From: Balanoglossus misakiensis
Lineage: Eukaryota > Hemichordata
NCBI GenBank assembly: GCA_040954595.2
Contig: CM082595.2
Location: 6,448,001-6,512,000 of the forward strand
Length of the DNA: 64,000 nucleotides
Reading direction: 5' to 3'
Within the stretch, counting starts at the first letter, position 1. Each line of letters opens with the position of its first letter. The translations under genes were made by a program, and so were the position numbers. Shown in pieces: positions 27,351 through 39,900 of this stretch. The notes under the pieces were generated by a model. That model was not told the origin of the DNA. It ran no database searches and was given only the letters and a program-made list of their open reading frames with translations.

Positions 27351-29327
27351 GGAAAACTGTCACCGCTATCCCTACCCTTGCATGTCAGACAGGAGGAGCG
27401 ACACATAGGCCAGACAGACCGACTGATCTCCCTCGCCTTCAATAGTCAAGCCCGCCTCTTACTCGTCGCCGAAGGTATAAAAGCGTTGTTTGAAGAACTT
27501 AAACTAAAAAATACAGTGCCAAAAATAAGAATAAGTATCGATTTCATAGGCCGTTTCGGCGTGACTGATAGCCGTATTTAAACTTAAACTCCTGCTTCAG
27601 CGAATTTATATTGCTGATTTTACTTGTAGACACTTTTTGGGTAAATACTTCATAAACGACAAAGGCAATTACAGCTGCCGTCGTTACAGTATGCAAAAGT
27701 TCACCAAATTGCTTGGAAATGGAATTTTCTATTAGGAATATCCACTTTTAGAAATTTAAACCATTTGTTAACACTGCTGCTATAAATTTTCCTGTCCCCG
27801 ATTGGCCATTAAAATACAGCAATTACACCAGTCGGCGATTATACGGCCGTATAGTTAAGGCTTGCGGTGACTGTGTAGGATCATTAGACCAACGCCTGTA
27901 GGTTGAGGTATTTAGTGTCTAACGTCTGAATATAGCTTTACGCTTTCCCGTGGGGTAAAGGTCTTTCTGATCGTAATCGGGGTTATCATTAGTGCGAGCC
28001 ATAAAATTTACGTCTCGTTCGCCGCTCTCTGCATGCGCACGCACGCAGAAAAAAAAACAGACAGCCAAGAAAAAGAACGCGAAACAGGGCATAGTCCTCT
28101 ATACATACGGCATATCCACAACATATGCACAAAGCGGTTTGGGCATGCGTATTTCAAGACTCTGCTCCACTACGACACTCAAAGCAAGTTTATAATGTAA
28201 AGTCACGCTTAATAAAGTCAGATGGCGAAAAAAATATATTCATACTAATTAAAATACTTAAAATAGCATATTTTGTGTTTTATCGAATTGCTTGATAATA
28301 GATCGATGGGTTATTGTTTCATATGGTTAAATTTTTATTACCTATGTTCGTGATTTACTGCTTTTATCAGATGTATAACCAGGTGGTTTGTCAAACGTAG
28401 AGTTGTCTTTTCATTACAGCTTCACAGATTTGTTTTCCCCCGGGGGCGGTTTAAGAGGCTATATTTTCACATATTTTGTATTACTTAGTTTTTTGTTGTT
28501 GTTGAATGAACCGAAGTGAGTTGACGCCGTGGCATTGTTTGCGAGTGGTTTAAAGACGAACACGAATCGATGGTGACAACATCACAAAGACGCGTTTCAC
28601 GTCAGTAAGCAATATCAAAGGCAGACACGAAAGCAATGAGAAGCTTCATTCATTACTGTCATGACGCAAACATGTAGGTCAATACTTACATGTAAGGAAG
28701 ACCACAAAATATTTGCACAATATGGTCTCCCCGTTCGACGCAGATGTGAGTCACGACAAAGTTTAATATTCAGGGGAAAATTCCGAGACCTTGGTTATGT
28801 GGCGTTATGGGCCAGCCCGCCGCCTTACAATAAAATACCGCATATTGAAACATGCCGAGTATTTACCGCAATATTTGCACTGCAATTATGCCACGCCAAG
28901 AATCCATTAAATGGAATGAACCACGCAAAATAAATAATGGATGTCATCGTCATTGTAATCAAAGAGTCCAATCGCAAAAAGTGCACAATCTCGGTTGCCA
29001 TTCATTATTACATTAGCATGGCGGAGGAAAATGAGAAAACTTGCATCATTTGAGTTGTCTGCAGACGGACAGGCATTCGGCATATCATCGTGCGCTTTCT
29101 GTCTCTTTGAAACACTGCCGTTTCCATTCATTCAACATGCGGCAGATATAAGCACCCACATACAGTCCATTTGGCCTTAAGTCTGGAAGCTGCGTTATTG
29201 CAATTTAAGTTGACTACAGTATTGAAGCAATTTCGGCCTTCATCAGAAGAAATCACCACTTGTTCTGACAATTGGTAATGTCTTTGTGACTACTACATGC
29301 GTATGTATGCGTGGATACGTGTGGTCT

Positions 29328-29494
29328 ACATACATACATACATACATACATACGTACGTACGTACGTACGACGTACATACATACATACATACATACATAC
29401 ATACATACATACATACATACATACATACATACATACATACATACATACATACATACATACATACATACATACATACATGTACATACATACATAT
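29328..29494. repeat. (CATA)n microsatellite
   Basis: A tetranucleotide tract of about 165 bp, interrupted near 29352-29371 by CGTA units. Tyr/His/Thr-rich and Met/Tyr/Val/Cys-rich frames across it are artefacts. The neighbourhood (27-35 kb) is generally rich in simple repeats. Confidence 0.95.
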
Positions 29495-30426
29495 TAGAAT
29501 TTATTTCATAGCTTTATTGACGATCATACATTCGATGGTTTTCTCATACGTAAAATGTACATTGTTTGAACTCTTTTATCACATTCTTTCAGCAGCTGTT
29601 GGGTCAATGGAAGAGAATATTTGTCATTACCAGATGTTGCCCCCTAAAATAGAGCCATCACATAACGTACCGGTTTTATAATCTTTCGTTTATTTTGATA
29701 TCCGTTGATTTCTGGAACAACAAACTTTAGGCCGAACAAAAATGTTCTGTTACTGACCTCATTTTACATCTAGCTGTCGAGCCAGGATTTTGTTTACAAA
29801 TTATTGGCGGGTGTAGCAAAAATAAAATTAAAGGAAATCTAACAGCACTATTGTCATTTTGTTCTTGTTGGTTTTTATTAAACAAATGTTCATAGCTATA
29901 TCATGTTTTGCATTGGCACTTTAAAACATCTACTAGAAAAGCATATTTTTTGCAACTTAGATGTCCTTTTTTAAAAATTCAAATGAAATGTTTGTTCTTG
30001 GACATGTTTGTGAAAAATTGAAAGTTCCTCGGCTGATGGCGTGGGAAAATGCGAATTAATGGCCGAGTTAACCATTCCAACATTGCCATATGTTCCTCTT
30101 ATTGGACTTCCAGTCCGAACCACAGAAGCACAAATTGGACATTCTGTTGTGAAAATCCTGCTTGCATGTGTTTTCGGTGGCTTATCCACAACACGTCGTT
30201 GAATAAAAACTGATCCAACAGTGGTTTTAATTGGAATGTAATAATAAAGGAACGTCACACATTCACGCTGGCGTAATCTCAAGGATGCGAATAAGCTGAT
30301 CAGTCCGCATTACTACCTTCGTTATCACAGAATGATGTAGCATGCTTAACTTTTTTCAACAACATAGTTACAAGCTCATGACTCAGTGTTTTTTCTGCCA
30401 TAAAATATACTGCTGGAATATTCTGT

Positions 30427-30435
30427 GTCTGTCTA

Positions 30436-30490
<55 letters not shown>

Positions 30491-30512
30491 GTCTGTCTGT
30501 CTGCTTGTCTGT
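30427..30512. repeat. (GTCT)n microsatellite
   Basis: A CTGT/GTCT tetranucleotide run of about 85 bp with a few point interruptions (TATC, GCTT). Non-coding. Confidence 0.9.
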
Positions 30513-32237
30513 CCGAGTCCGACTGGTAGGCTGGCTTGCAGTCTGGCTGTCTCTGCTTACATAGTAAATATTTCAATTCGATTTTTTGCGAAGAAACCTT
30601 CACCTATAACTAGCTAAATGCAATCTTTTACATTTTTGTCCCTTATATATTTTAAACACAAAGAATGGTGACTGTAAACATACACGGATTTTACGGGCAA
30701 TTGGTGACTTAAACAGACATACCCTTTAGGGTATGTAGTGACAAAGTGTCTCGCCGTAGACTCTGGGTTGTCTTTGCACTCATGCGCACTCTGTGATTGA
30801 TGTCGAGTGGAACATTCGCCCGTAATCAGTAACTACAACATCGTCATAATATTTCTTGAGTTATCTCTTATGAAAGGAATGAATGCCAACTTTTTTCTGG
30901 TCATAAACTAGCACAGGTTGCCTTTTTACTTCACAAAAAGATTTACAGGTAGCGCCAGGAGATCAGAATCTGCATATCAACACCGCGCGTAATGGTTTCG
31001 CCGATAAATTTGCCAATAGTTTACTCCTCTACAATGTCCTATTGTGTTTTGATTGGCAGGTTTTTTGCATTCTGTTGTAAGCCTACACTTTGCCCCGGAA
31101 AATGATCTTTTCTGTCATTTTCCCGCGGAATATGAGTAGATGTGCACGTATGACTTCTTGAATGCTGGTTAATGACTCCGCCTGGCATCGGGCATGGGGT
31201 CAAATAGGGAAGGTGACTTTGTGACATTTTGAAGTGTACCAGTCATTTAATTCTCAGAATGATATCTTTCGGGTAAATTTGGGGTGAAGATTTTTGTCTG
31301 TATCACAGCAATCTCACCTGCCTATATAAACTAATATCTCATTCATTTTACTTCAGACATGATTAAAATATCCATAGGGTAAAGATAAAACATGAAAAAA
31401 TTACAACGTAATGTCAAGCACCAAATCTACATAAAATTAGAAATATTACAGGTCAAGAATTTAAAAGGTCTTAAAAAGTAAAAAGTCTGAATTGTGTGAT
31501 ATAGTAGCCTACCCCGGTAAAATAGCAACACGAAATCACGAGTGTCAGACCTCAGCAAAATCTTCAAATGGCCATTGTCTGTACATTGGAGTCTACGAAC
31601 AAGTAAGCTTACACACCAATTTTCTTCCTTAAAATGGTTGAAATTTTCTGCAAATGCAGATACTAGCATAATACATCCGATCTTGACAAAATTTTCAGAC
31701 TCCATACTCGTCAGTTGCGTCAAGAGCAACAGCTTTTCCGCCGTGATCTCGTTTGCACGCGTAAAGTCACGCAGGGCCTTACGAGTGACTTGCCCAATAT
31801 CGAGCCAATGAGAGAGCGCGCCCTATTTGGCGCAAAGATACATTCATTTCCGGTATTCTCAGTTACAAAATGGCGAAATGTAAATAAGCTAATTGTATGT
31901 TAGTAAGCTGTGCGTCGTGAGATTTATAAATTTAACACTATCAGTAAATACTAAATCCCTACACACGACAAATAAATTGAAAGCACAAGAAAACGGTGCT
32001 TGCGCAATGAACAGCTATAGGGTTTAGTATAGTTGACGACACGCTCCGATTCCGTATGCTTGGTGAGATTTTCAAGCTTTCGTTTTACAAAGTATGGCCG
32101 GTGGCCATGATTTCTGACTTGCATAAAATTTGCATAGTTTTTACACGTTTGTAAGTTGCAGTCTCACAGGCAAATGATCAAGGATTCGGCTTATAAATAA
32201 ATTACTAGACTGTCGTTACTTGCCTAGTTAGTTATCC

Positions 32238-32240
<3 letters not shown>

Positions 32241-32306
<66 letters not shown>

Positions 32307-32331
32307 GCCCTTCTCCTCTCTCTCTCTCTCT
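32241..32331. repeat. (TC)n dinucleotide tract
   Basis: A pure TC run of about 64 bases, a short interruption (CTGCCCTTC), then a further TC run. The Arg/Glu minus-strand frame is an artefact. Confidence 0.95.
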
Positions 32332-33369
32332 AATATGTCTCTGTCATCAGTTGTATGAACAAAGTAAACGCGTTGGAAAATTCTCTTTCGCAATGTACAT
32401 CTTGAATTATGTTGCGTGTGCGGCAACATCATAAAAAGAAAGAGAAAATGCTGATGAAAATAAGCAGATAAATATCAGGGTATGAAGTCCTAGGGAGATG
32501 GACTATTCGTACCACAAAAGAAAAGACTCCTTAGTTTAAGGGACATTAAATTGTTACAGATATATGATATCTCTGCAGAAAAGCCTTATAGATAGAGGAT
32601 ACGACAATTCATGATATTATGTCACACTGCCATGGGGAAAGGATTTGATATTTGGTCAATTAACCCCGTCTCCCCCTATTTTCTTATTCACAGGTCGGAA
32701 CTCACAAAGGAAAACCAGAAATCTGAACCAAAAGCAAGCAGCTACGTCACTCTATCGAACTGCCCTGTCAGTACTGATCGGTAAGCTTCTTTTTGGGGGA
32801 GGGGTCCGATATAACTTTATACCCCACCAAAAATATCGTCGCAAATGGACATGAACACATCGGACAATGTCTCGACGAGCCCTTCTTTCTGCTTGTAATA
32901 CAGACATTGTCATTAATCGAGTGAATCTTTTCTTGGAGTTGTTAAGATGCTCCTATGAGAAGACGCCTTACAAAAAAATTCTTTGGACAGCTTAGATTAA
33001 GCCTACACATTACCATTTCCATTTCTCAAAAATGGAACCTCAATTTTCTGATTTCTAAAGCCTATAGACGACTACAGCGACCCACACTAAGTAGGATTGA
33101 TGGAATCGCCATGGTTACATTTCAAAGCAGAGCTCCGCCATGTTTTCCCGACAGTTCCTCCTCACGATGCGCTCATTGTGCGGCGAACTCGTTTTCGTAA
33201 TTAGACGTGCGGGCGGTGCGCTGTCGATGATCTTAACTATATCTCAATGTACACCGTCGACAATACCGGTAACTAGGGGGAACCACTGCTTTAGAAAATT
33301 GTTTCACTTTTTTATTCGACTTGCATTGTGAGCGAACGAAATCGGGCCTGGTGTCCTACGTGTCTGTGT

Positions 33370-33430
33370 GTGTATGTGCGTATGTATCTGTATGTATGTA
33401 TGTATGAATGTATGTATGTATGTATGTGTA
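33370..33430. repeat. Short (TATG)n tract
   Basis: An imperfect TATG/TGTG repeat of about 60 bp inside gene-free sequence. Confidence 0.8.
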
Positions 33431-33835
33431 ACAGTATGCATGTACATGTTGTATGTATATATGTGTATGTGTGCCACAGAGAACTACTCAAAGTTTGTTG
33501 GCGTCACGAACAGGATGATGATAAAACCATCAGTCGTCAGATAAAATACATTATGAAATATTTATTTGCCGCCAGATTCTGATAACAAACGATTACGGTA
33601 TAAATCTTTCAAGACATTTCTGATCCTGACATTATAATTAGATTTTTTGTTCATGTGATAGCAATTCGAGATCCTCTTGGTATTTTGTCATCAACCTAAT
33701 ATCTGCTTCAATGATATACAATCCATACACTTTTTGATCCATATCTCTGTGGTCGTCGTTTTGTTATGTTTACCTGGAAATGCTTTTATTCTTCTGTGTG
33801 TACGATAGTCCATAAAGCTTTGAAGTAAACATGTA

Positions 33836-33858
33836 TGTCTACTATGTATGTATGTATG

Positions 33859-33892
<34 letters not shown>

Positions 33893-33935
33893 TGTATGTA
33901 TGTATGTATGTATGTATGTATGTATGTATGTATGT

Positions 33936-33974
<39 letters not shown>

Positions 33975-33999
33975 GATGGATGGATGGATGGATGGATGG

Positions 34000-34033
<34 letters not shown>

Positions 34034-34041
34034 ATGTATGT

Positions 34042-34080
<39 letters not shown>

Positions 34081-34161
34081 GATGGATGGATGGATGGATG
34101 TGTGTGTGTGTATGTATGTATGTATGTATGTATGTATGTATGTATGTATGTATGTATGTAT
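33836..34161. repeat. Compound (TATG)n-(TG)n-(GGAT)n microsatellite
   Basis: About 325 bp of alternating blocks in the order TATG, TG, TATG, GGAT, TG, TATG, TG, TATG, GGAT, TG, TATG. The order TATG-TG-TATG-GGAT appears twice, so a block about 100 bp long was probably duplicated. All three plus-strand frames stay open because of the repeat and are not genes. Confidence 0.95.
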
Positions 34162-34541
34162 ATGTCTTTGTAGGCTAAGTCATATTTTTATCCATATGTA
34201 GTCTATCCATTCACCCATATGTCTGTATGTCTGTCTGTCCACTTCTTGACAACGTTCGAGAAGCTATCGTTGTCAGATCAAAAACTCTATTAGTCCTAAT
34301 TACCATATTTTTTTACATTGCAGTGTCCCTTAAACAGATGAAAGTACGTGGGTTAAAGATTTTAATGGTGATAATCGCTGATTCCGACATATTTGTGACG
34401 ATTTGATCATGGTTCTTATAGAATTGAGGAGATTGAACTGGCGCCCTGTCAGTCTTCAATGTGACAATGTTTAGCGTATGACAAGATTCAGACTTCAACA
34501 CGATTTAAATGGCCGATCATTGCAAGCTTAATGCACTCTTT

Positions 34542-34680
34542 ACCTACCTACCTACCTACCTATATGTCTGTTTGTCCATCTGTCCGTCTGTCTGTCTGTC
34601 TCTGCCCGTCCGTCCATCCTCCCAGCCATACCCCAACCCAGACACCCACCCACCCACCCACATACCCCCCCCCCTCTTTG
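34542..34680. repeat. Pyrimidine/C-rich compound simple repeat
   Basis: CTAC units, then GTCT/GTCC units, then CCCA/CACC units and a poly-C run follow one another. No coding potential. Confidence 0.85.
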
Positions 34681-35961
34681 TTATTTTCACCACACTATTA
34701 CTGCCAACAACGCTACTGGTGTTTATATTAATGCTCGGGTCACGATGTTCCCACTGACGAACAAAATAATAAGTCCCTCTGACGTCAAGAACTTGAACAA
34801 GCTTACAAAGGCCGTTGAATGGTATTTTGTAAAAATCAATTTCCCTTTCCGAAAACAGGACTCATATTGGATTAAAATATACATTTCCAACGCTTTCTGT
34901 CTGCACACCATTCATACACGAACAAAGAGCTACATCACAACTTACTCCATATCAAGCAAAAGTTATGAATTACACTAGAAAATTGGGTTTCAACTATTAA
35001 GGGTCAGCTGTCGTTTACAGCGAGTTCTGTATTTACTTTACATTTCTGATATTCTTTTGTCAATATTATCAATGTCATATTGAGTGAATCAGTAAGTTAC
35101 TTGAGCAGGCAGGCAGTCAGTCAGTCAGTGAACCTTGGTGGGTTTTGAGTTCTTTGTGTGTTTTCTCCTCTCATCAATCAAATATTAACTGCAAATCACC
35201 TTTAATTGAATATTCCATTTACACTAAATCATAAAAGCTTTCTGTGTGAAAGAGATCAATTAAAATCTCCCCTCCCGGATCCTCGAATGCCCCTCTCATT
35301 GACTTTCTCTAAATAAAATGTGTTGGCCTAGACCTATATGATGTAAGAGCAAGGTGAACGTACAATAATCTGATTTGTGACACACTAGTACACATGCAAT
35401 GTGATGAAAGAAACATACTGTCATGTTGAGTACTTATGACGATACTGTGCCCTGGACTGTCTACATGTTTTCTAGCTATGCAGATTAAAAATGGTGCTCC
35501 TTGGCGATTTACTAACTTCAAATGATTTGTTTTTGTGCAGGTTAGACAAAATTAATATTGCCAAAGGGACAGGCACTTCAATGGGCTTCACACGAGTGGT
35601 CAATCATTTGAGTTTCACAGCGTCCTCTCTGGCAGAATTGTTCGTTTCAGTTGGGTCGACGTACCCAAAAGAACCGCGTATTTCTTTGGTTGAGGGCAGA
35701 AGACTAGGAAAAAGAAAGTTGAGTCAACACACCAAGCCAAGTTTTATTGCTCAAACTATTATTGATTGTGATTTTGGTTCGTCGTTTTGGTGATTTTACA
35801 CTTTCAAAATCACATAGGCCTATAGTTGCTATCGTTTGAAATCAAGATACTGTGCTAATAGGACAGACAGACAGACGGACGGGAAATAAAGTCGATAGGA
35901 TAAGGAGCTAAATACTTAAAGTCCGCGTACGCCTCATATAAGTTTTCGTCACGCACCAATG

Positions 35962-36040
35962 ATCCGAGACACAATACGAATCTGAGTAAGCAGGCAATCC
36001 GAGACACAATACGAATCTGAATAGGAAGGCGATCCTGATT
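35962..36040. repeat. 35-bp tandem repeat, about 2.2 copies
   Basis: The phrase ATCCGAGACACAATACGAAT recurs with a period of exactly 35 bp (35962, 35997), and a third partial start is at 36032. It lies about 0.9 kb upstream of the first coding exon of the ATPase gene, so it may fall in the promoter region. Confidence 0.85.
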
Positions 36041-36929
36041 TTCCACAGTGGAGGAACTGGACAGCGGTGTGCGAACAACCAAACCGTAATCCGTACGTAG
36101 CTGACGTTGACTGTTTGTGTCATTATCACAATGTGGCTGTGGTGTCCCGTCGAAGTTTTATCATGACAACAGCTCACATTGATCCGTACAGAGAACCTCC
36201 TTTCAGGTAAGAAGACGTCTTTCATGGCTCCACAACATAGATAGTCTCTTGTCCACCAGTAACGTACAAAGTTGTCTACTCACAGCGAATGTCTGACTGT
36301 AACTAGTGGCCTTCCGGTTTTCATTCATCGACCGCCTGACAGCTCACTGTTTACGTGGTACACGATGTGAGCACTTAGTTTCTGTGTAACTATAAGATTA
36401 CGCTAGACGACCAAACGGGTTCGTTTTTGTCCCCGACGCATTTCCAACAGTCTTACAAATGTGTAATTGTGGGCGTGTCTTTCTCGTCACCCATAGCTAT
36501 TTAGGGTTTCTAAAGCCATGTACACGTTTCAGGCCAGAAACTAACATGACGGTATCGTCCCTTCTTCGCGTGGTAGACTTCTTAGTTCTTCGGTACGTTC
36601 ACACCATCCGAGTATCCTTGACTCAAAATTCCGAAAGCTATGCTTGTTTCTAGAGAATACATTGGCCCATTATTTACGTGTACCATCATATTATCTGCCT
36701 TGTACTATTACTGAACCCTCAACCTAAAATTAGCCGCATTTTAATGTGTGTCCTGGATTGCACTATGGTCCTTGTACATGTATATCATCTACAATTTATC
36801 TTCCACAGATGTGTACATGCATGCCTTCCAGCCAGTGATTGAGCCTGTTTTCAGTCAAAAGAAATTAAATACTATCAAAATTGATTATTACAAACTAAAA
36901 TATTCTTGTTTTTCTGTATTAATTGACAG

Positions 36930-36954
36930 ATAGCAGGGTGTTGAATTATTCACG
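36930..36954 (+). other. 5' UTR part of the first coding exon
   Basis: The acceptor TTAATTGACAG ends at 36929 after a T-rich tract. The 25 bases from there to the ATG at 36955 contain an in-frame stop, so the ATG is the true start and there must be at least one upstream non-coding exon. The best upstream donor I see is at 36207. Confidence 0.6.
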
Positions 36955-39900
36955 ATGAACTCTAAACGGAACAACTACAACCCCATGGATGACTATTCTG
37001 TTGTCCTCAATGAGGGTTGTGAGGATGAATTGGTAAGTCCTACATGCCCCTCCTGTCAATCCTGTGACACCCCATCCCTTAGCATTGGCCTGACTTCATT
37101 GTTAAAGGGAAAAAGTCTCTCTCTCACTGCCCTTTTCCCATTATGTTTGATACTTCCATCCCGTTTGTAGGATATAAGAGTAAAAATCTCACCGAAATGA
37201 ATAAATGGTAAACACCGATTATTCATTTTGGCGAGTTTTTCATTCTCATGTCTACAAGTGGGATGGAAGTTGTGTGTGGTTGAACGTTGATTCACTACAT
37301 GTATATATCCACATGTAGAAGAATAACATAAACGGTGTCTTGTATCAAACATAATTAATGAAAAAAGGGCAGCCAGAGAGAGACTTTGTTCCTTTAAATG
37401 GGAGTAATTTATAGCAGGTGAATATTGGAATGAAACCAGTCCAGACAAGACATGCCACAGTAGAAAGTAAATGTTGATTGTGCATTACATTATACATGTA
37501 AATAGCACTAGAGTACTTGCAAGGAAGGATTCAGACGGTTACTTCTTATTATACACCCAAAATTATGGTTAGAGCCAGGATCGTGGTAACTCTTCATTCC
37601 ATTTTAAGCAAAGCTGTCATCCTTTGAAAAATTCACCCCGTGTAGCTGAACCTGTTTACTAAGTATATCACTGAAAACCTGACAATATGGTTGCACACTG
37701 ATCATTGTTTATGCTGCACTCACAGAACTGCCTCTCTCTGTCGCTGAGCAACAGGCGTCTGAAAATGAATGACTCTCTGAAAAGAATGTGTGAAAAAGTT
37801 AATAAATTGGGTCATTATTTTTGGCAGCCCCGGGGTAAACTGTGATGGCGATGGTTGGCAGTCGTTCTGTGAATCTGCACATGTAACCTTGAAATGATTG
37901 CGTGTCTCTCTTCAATATTGTGACGTGTATGTGCAATAGACACCATAGATGTAGAGTACAGTACAGATTAAGTGTTTGAGACCAAGGCTGTTTAGCATGA
38001 TCATATCCATGGCCACCAATCAGAACAACATAAACTACATCAGTGTTCTCCCCAGGAATTTCTAATACAGTATCGGCTAATTTGCATAACATTATACAGT
38101 CAAACCTGTGTATAGTGGCCAGTCAAGGGACTTTCATAAACTGGCCTTTATAGACAGGTGGTCTTTATAGAGAGGTCAATTAATGCACATGTGAATTGCA
38201 CAGGGACTGTAACATAGTGGCCACTATATAGAGGTGGTCACTAACACAGCTTTGACTGTACTTAGTTGTTTGGAAGTGCTAAACATCTGTGAGAAAATAA
38301 CTACTTTCATTTTTTTTCTGAAAATAAATGTGAGCTCCATTGTACAGTAGCAGCAGACAACTCGATTCAGTCTGACCGTATGTCCTCTGCAATTTTCTCT
38401 ATTAATAGATAAAACATGCACCAGAAAAGAAATTACAGACATCGCTATCAGTTTCAGGAATTTTCCCAGTACATGTGCTTGAACCGCGTCCTGATAGATT
38501 GTCATCACACAAAAATGATCAGTTTTCAAAATTATTGATTACTGGGACCTCACAGTCACAGAGAACAAAGAGTTTGTCACATGTCAATGGGTTTCATCCA
38601 TCCGTAGCTGTACAGCTGCGAGTGTCAGCTGACTGAGTATCAGTTACGGATGTTAATACCATGCATTTTAATTTAATTTTTATACATATTTCATATAATT
38701 ATGCAATGTATTATGTCGTGCAGTTAGTTACCATTGCAAATTTTCCAAAAAAATTGCCATTTTAGAGTATAATGTGTGCTGCATTGAATTGTCGTGTACA
38801 ATGTAAGGGTTTACGACCTTTTATTTTTAATTAAAGCCCGACCTTATGGTAACTACTGAATTAAAAACTTTATTTTCGCGAGCAATAAATTTTCGCAAAA
38901 ATGCGCGAGAGCCAAAATAGCGTGAAAATAAAACGTCGCGTAAATTTTTTTTGAGGATAACGATGCAGTGAATGAAATAAGAGAATTAATACTTGCGAAA
39001 CAGTGGCCTCTCTCGATATCGCGAAAATTTTAACTCGCCAAAATAAAGTGTTTTACAGTAAATCACAGATGTGACCCACACATTGGTATACCTTACATAC
39101 AGAGAATAAACTTTTTAATATATATACTTTTTTTTCCAGATCTGCAAAGGATATAAATCAAATCATTTCAAAGAAGCAATATTTTATCTTTTGACTGGGC
39201 TATCACTTGGATTACTTCTGTTGATGTTTCACTGGAAACCAGAATGGGGTTTGTGGTTCCGATATTCCAAATGTCCCCTCAGACATGCAGAAGCTGTGAT
39301 TCTTGTAGTAAGTACTGCTCATCCTTGAGGGTCAGTCATTAATAAATAATAATAATAATAATAATAATATTTATTTCTTATATAGCGCATTACATAATGG
39401 TATAAAATCCTAATGCGCTTTACAACATGATAAAATGTACACTAAATTTGTAATAAAAAAAAATTACACAAGCTAAAAAATTCAACATAAAAATGCTAAA
39501 AGAGGTATATAAAAGTTGCAAAATGTGTAAAAGAATTAGTGGATGGGTTTTAAGTTGTATTTTAAAAGAAGACGGGGACGGCATAAGGGGCAGGTGTCTT
39601 TAAACCAAAATATGCAAACAAAGTGAACAATGTGGAAACAGTCAAAATTGATAATGTTTCGTGCATCAGTAGAGTTTTACAGAACACTGCATTTTTTCAG
39701 AATTTTCCTGACAATCCAAGCTAGGCCAATACATGTATGCCTGAAATATTCCAGTTTTGACATCACTGACTTGTTATTTTTTTTTTCAGAATCTCGATGG
39801 ACAAATACATGCTGAGTACATCTACACCAAGTTGGTTGAAGAGTCGGGGTTGGTCAGCATCAAACATGGGTACGTTGACAGATTTGGTTTATTGGGGAAA

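Larger units (their letters stand above)
18037..29327. other. Gene-free stretch between repeats
   Basis: Apart from the repeats listed separately, this stretch shows no gene. The CpG-rich block at about 21540-21960 contains a CRE-like TGACGTCA and a splice-donor-like AAAGGTGAGT (intron would begin at 21746); it could be a promoter with a non-coding first exon. The block at about 28700-29150 is AT-rich but has dense homeodomain, octamer and CCAAT-like words and could be a conserved enhancer. Neither can be confirmed without comparison to a related genome. Confidence 0.5.
29495..36929. other. Microsatellite-rich stretch upstream of the ATPase gene
   Basis: No gene is supported. Two segments carry good splice signals and keep an open frame (32694-32780 and 35541-35793); they are discussed as a low-confidence finding. 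A strong donor-like CAG|GTAAGA at 36204/36207 could end a non-coding first exon of the ATPase gene, whose first coding exon begins after the acceptor at 36929. The promoter of that gene probably lies in the last kilobase or so, but no TATA box stands out. Confidence 0.5.

Noticed and set aside
29331-29491. CRISPR-like regular repeats
   Set aside because: The tetranucleotide tract has no unique spacers, and the context is a eukaryotic genome. The 97-bp array has no spacers either.
29243-29681. Open frames over CATA repeats and similar frames at 30342, 32232, 33831 and 62387
   Set aside because: All are microsatellite translations (Tyr/His/Thr, Cys/Leu/Ser, Arg/Glu, Met/Tyr/Val/Cys, poly-Asp) without flanking coding signal.
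32536-34333. TTAAGGGACA at 32536 and TGTCCCTTAA at 34324 as ends of a 1.8-kb TTAA element
   Set aside because: Only about 8-9 bases match, the interior is microsatellites and unrelated sequence, and no second copy is present, so chance is likely.
37056-37448. 130-codon minus-strand frame in intron 1, and related frames at 42980, 50809 and 62006
   Set aside because: They translate arms of the family 1 foldback MITE; the shared motif (LLYSTCGYI-like) reflects repeat identity.
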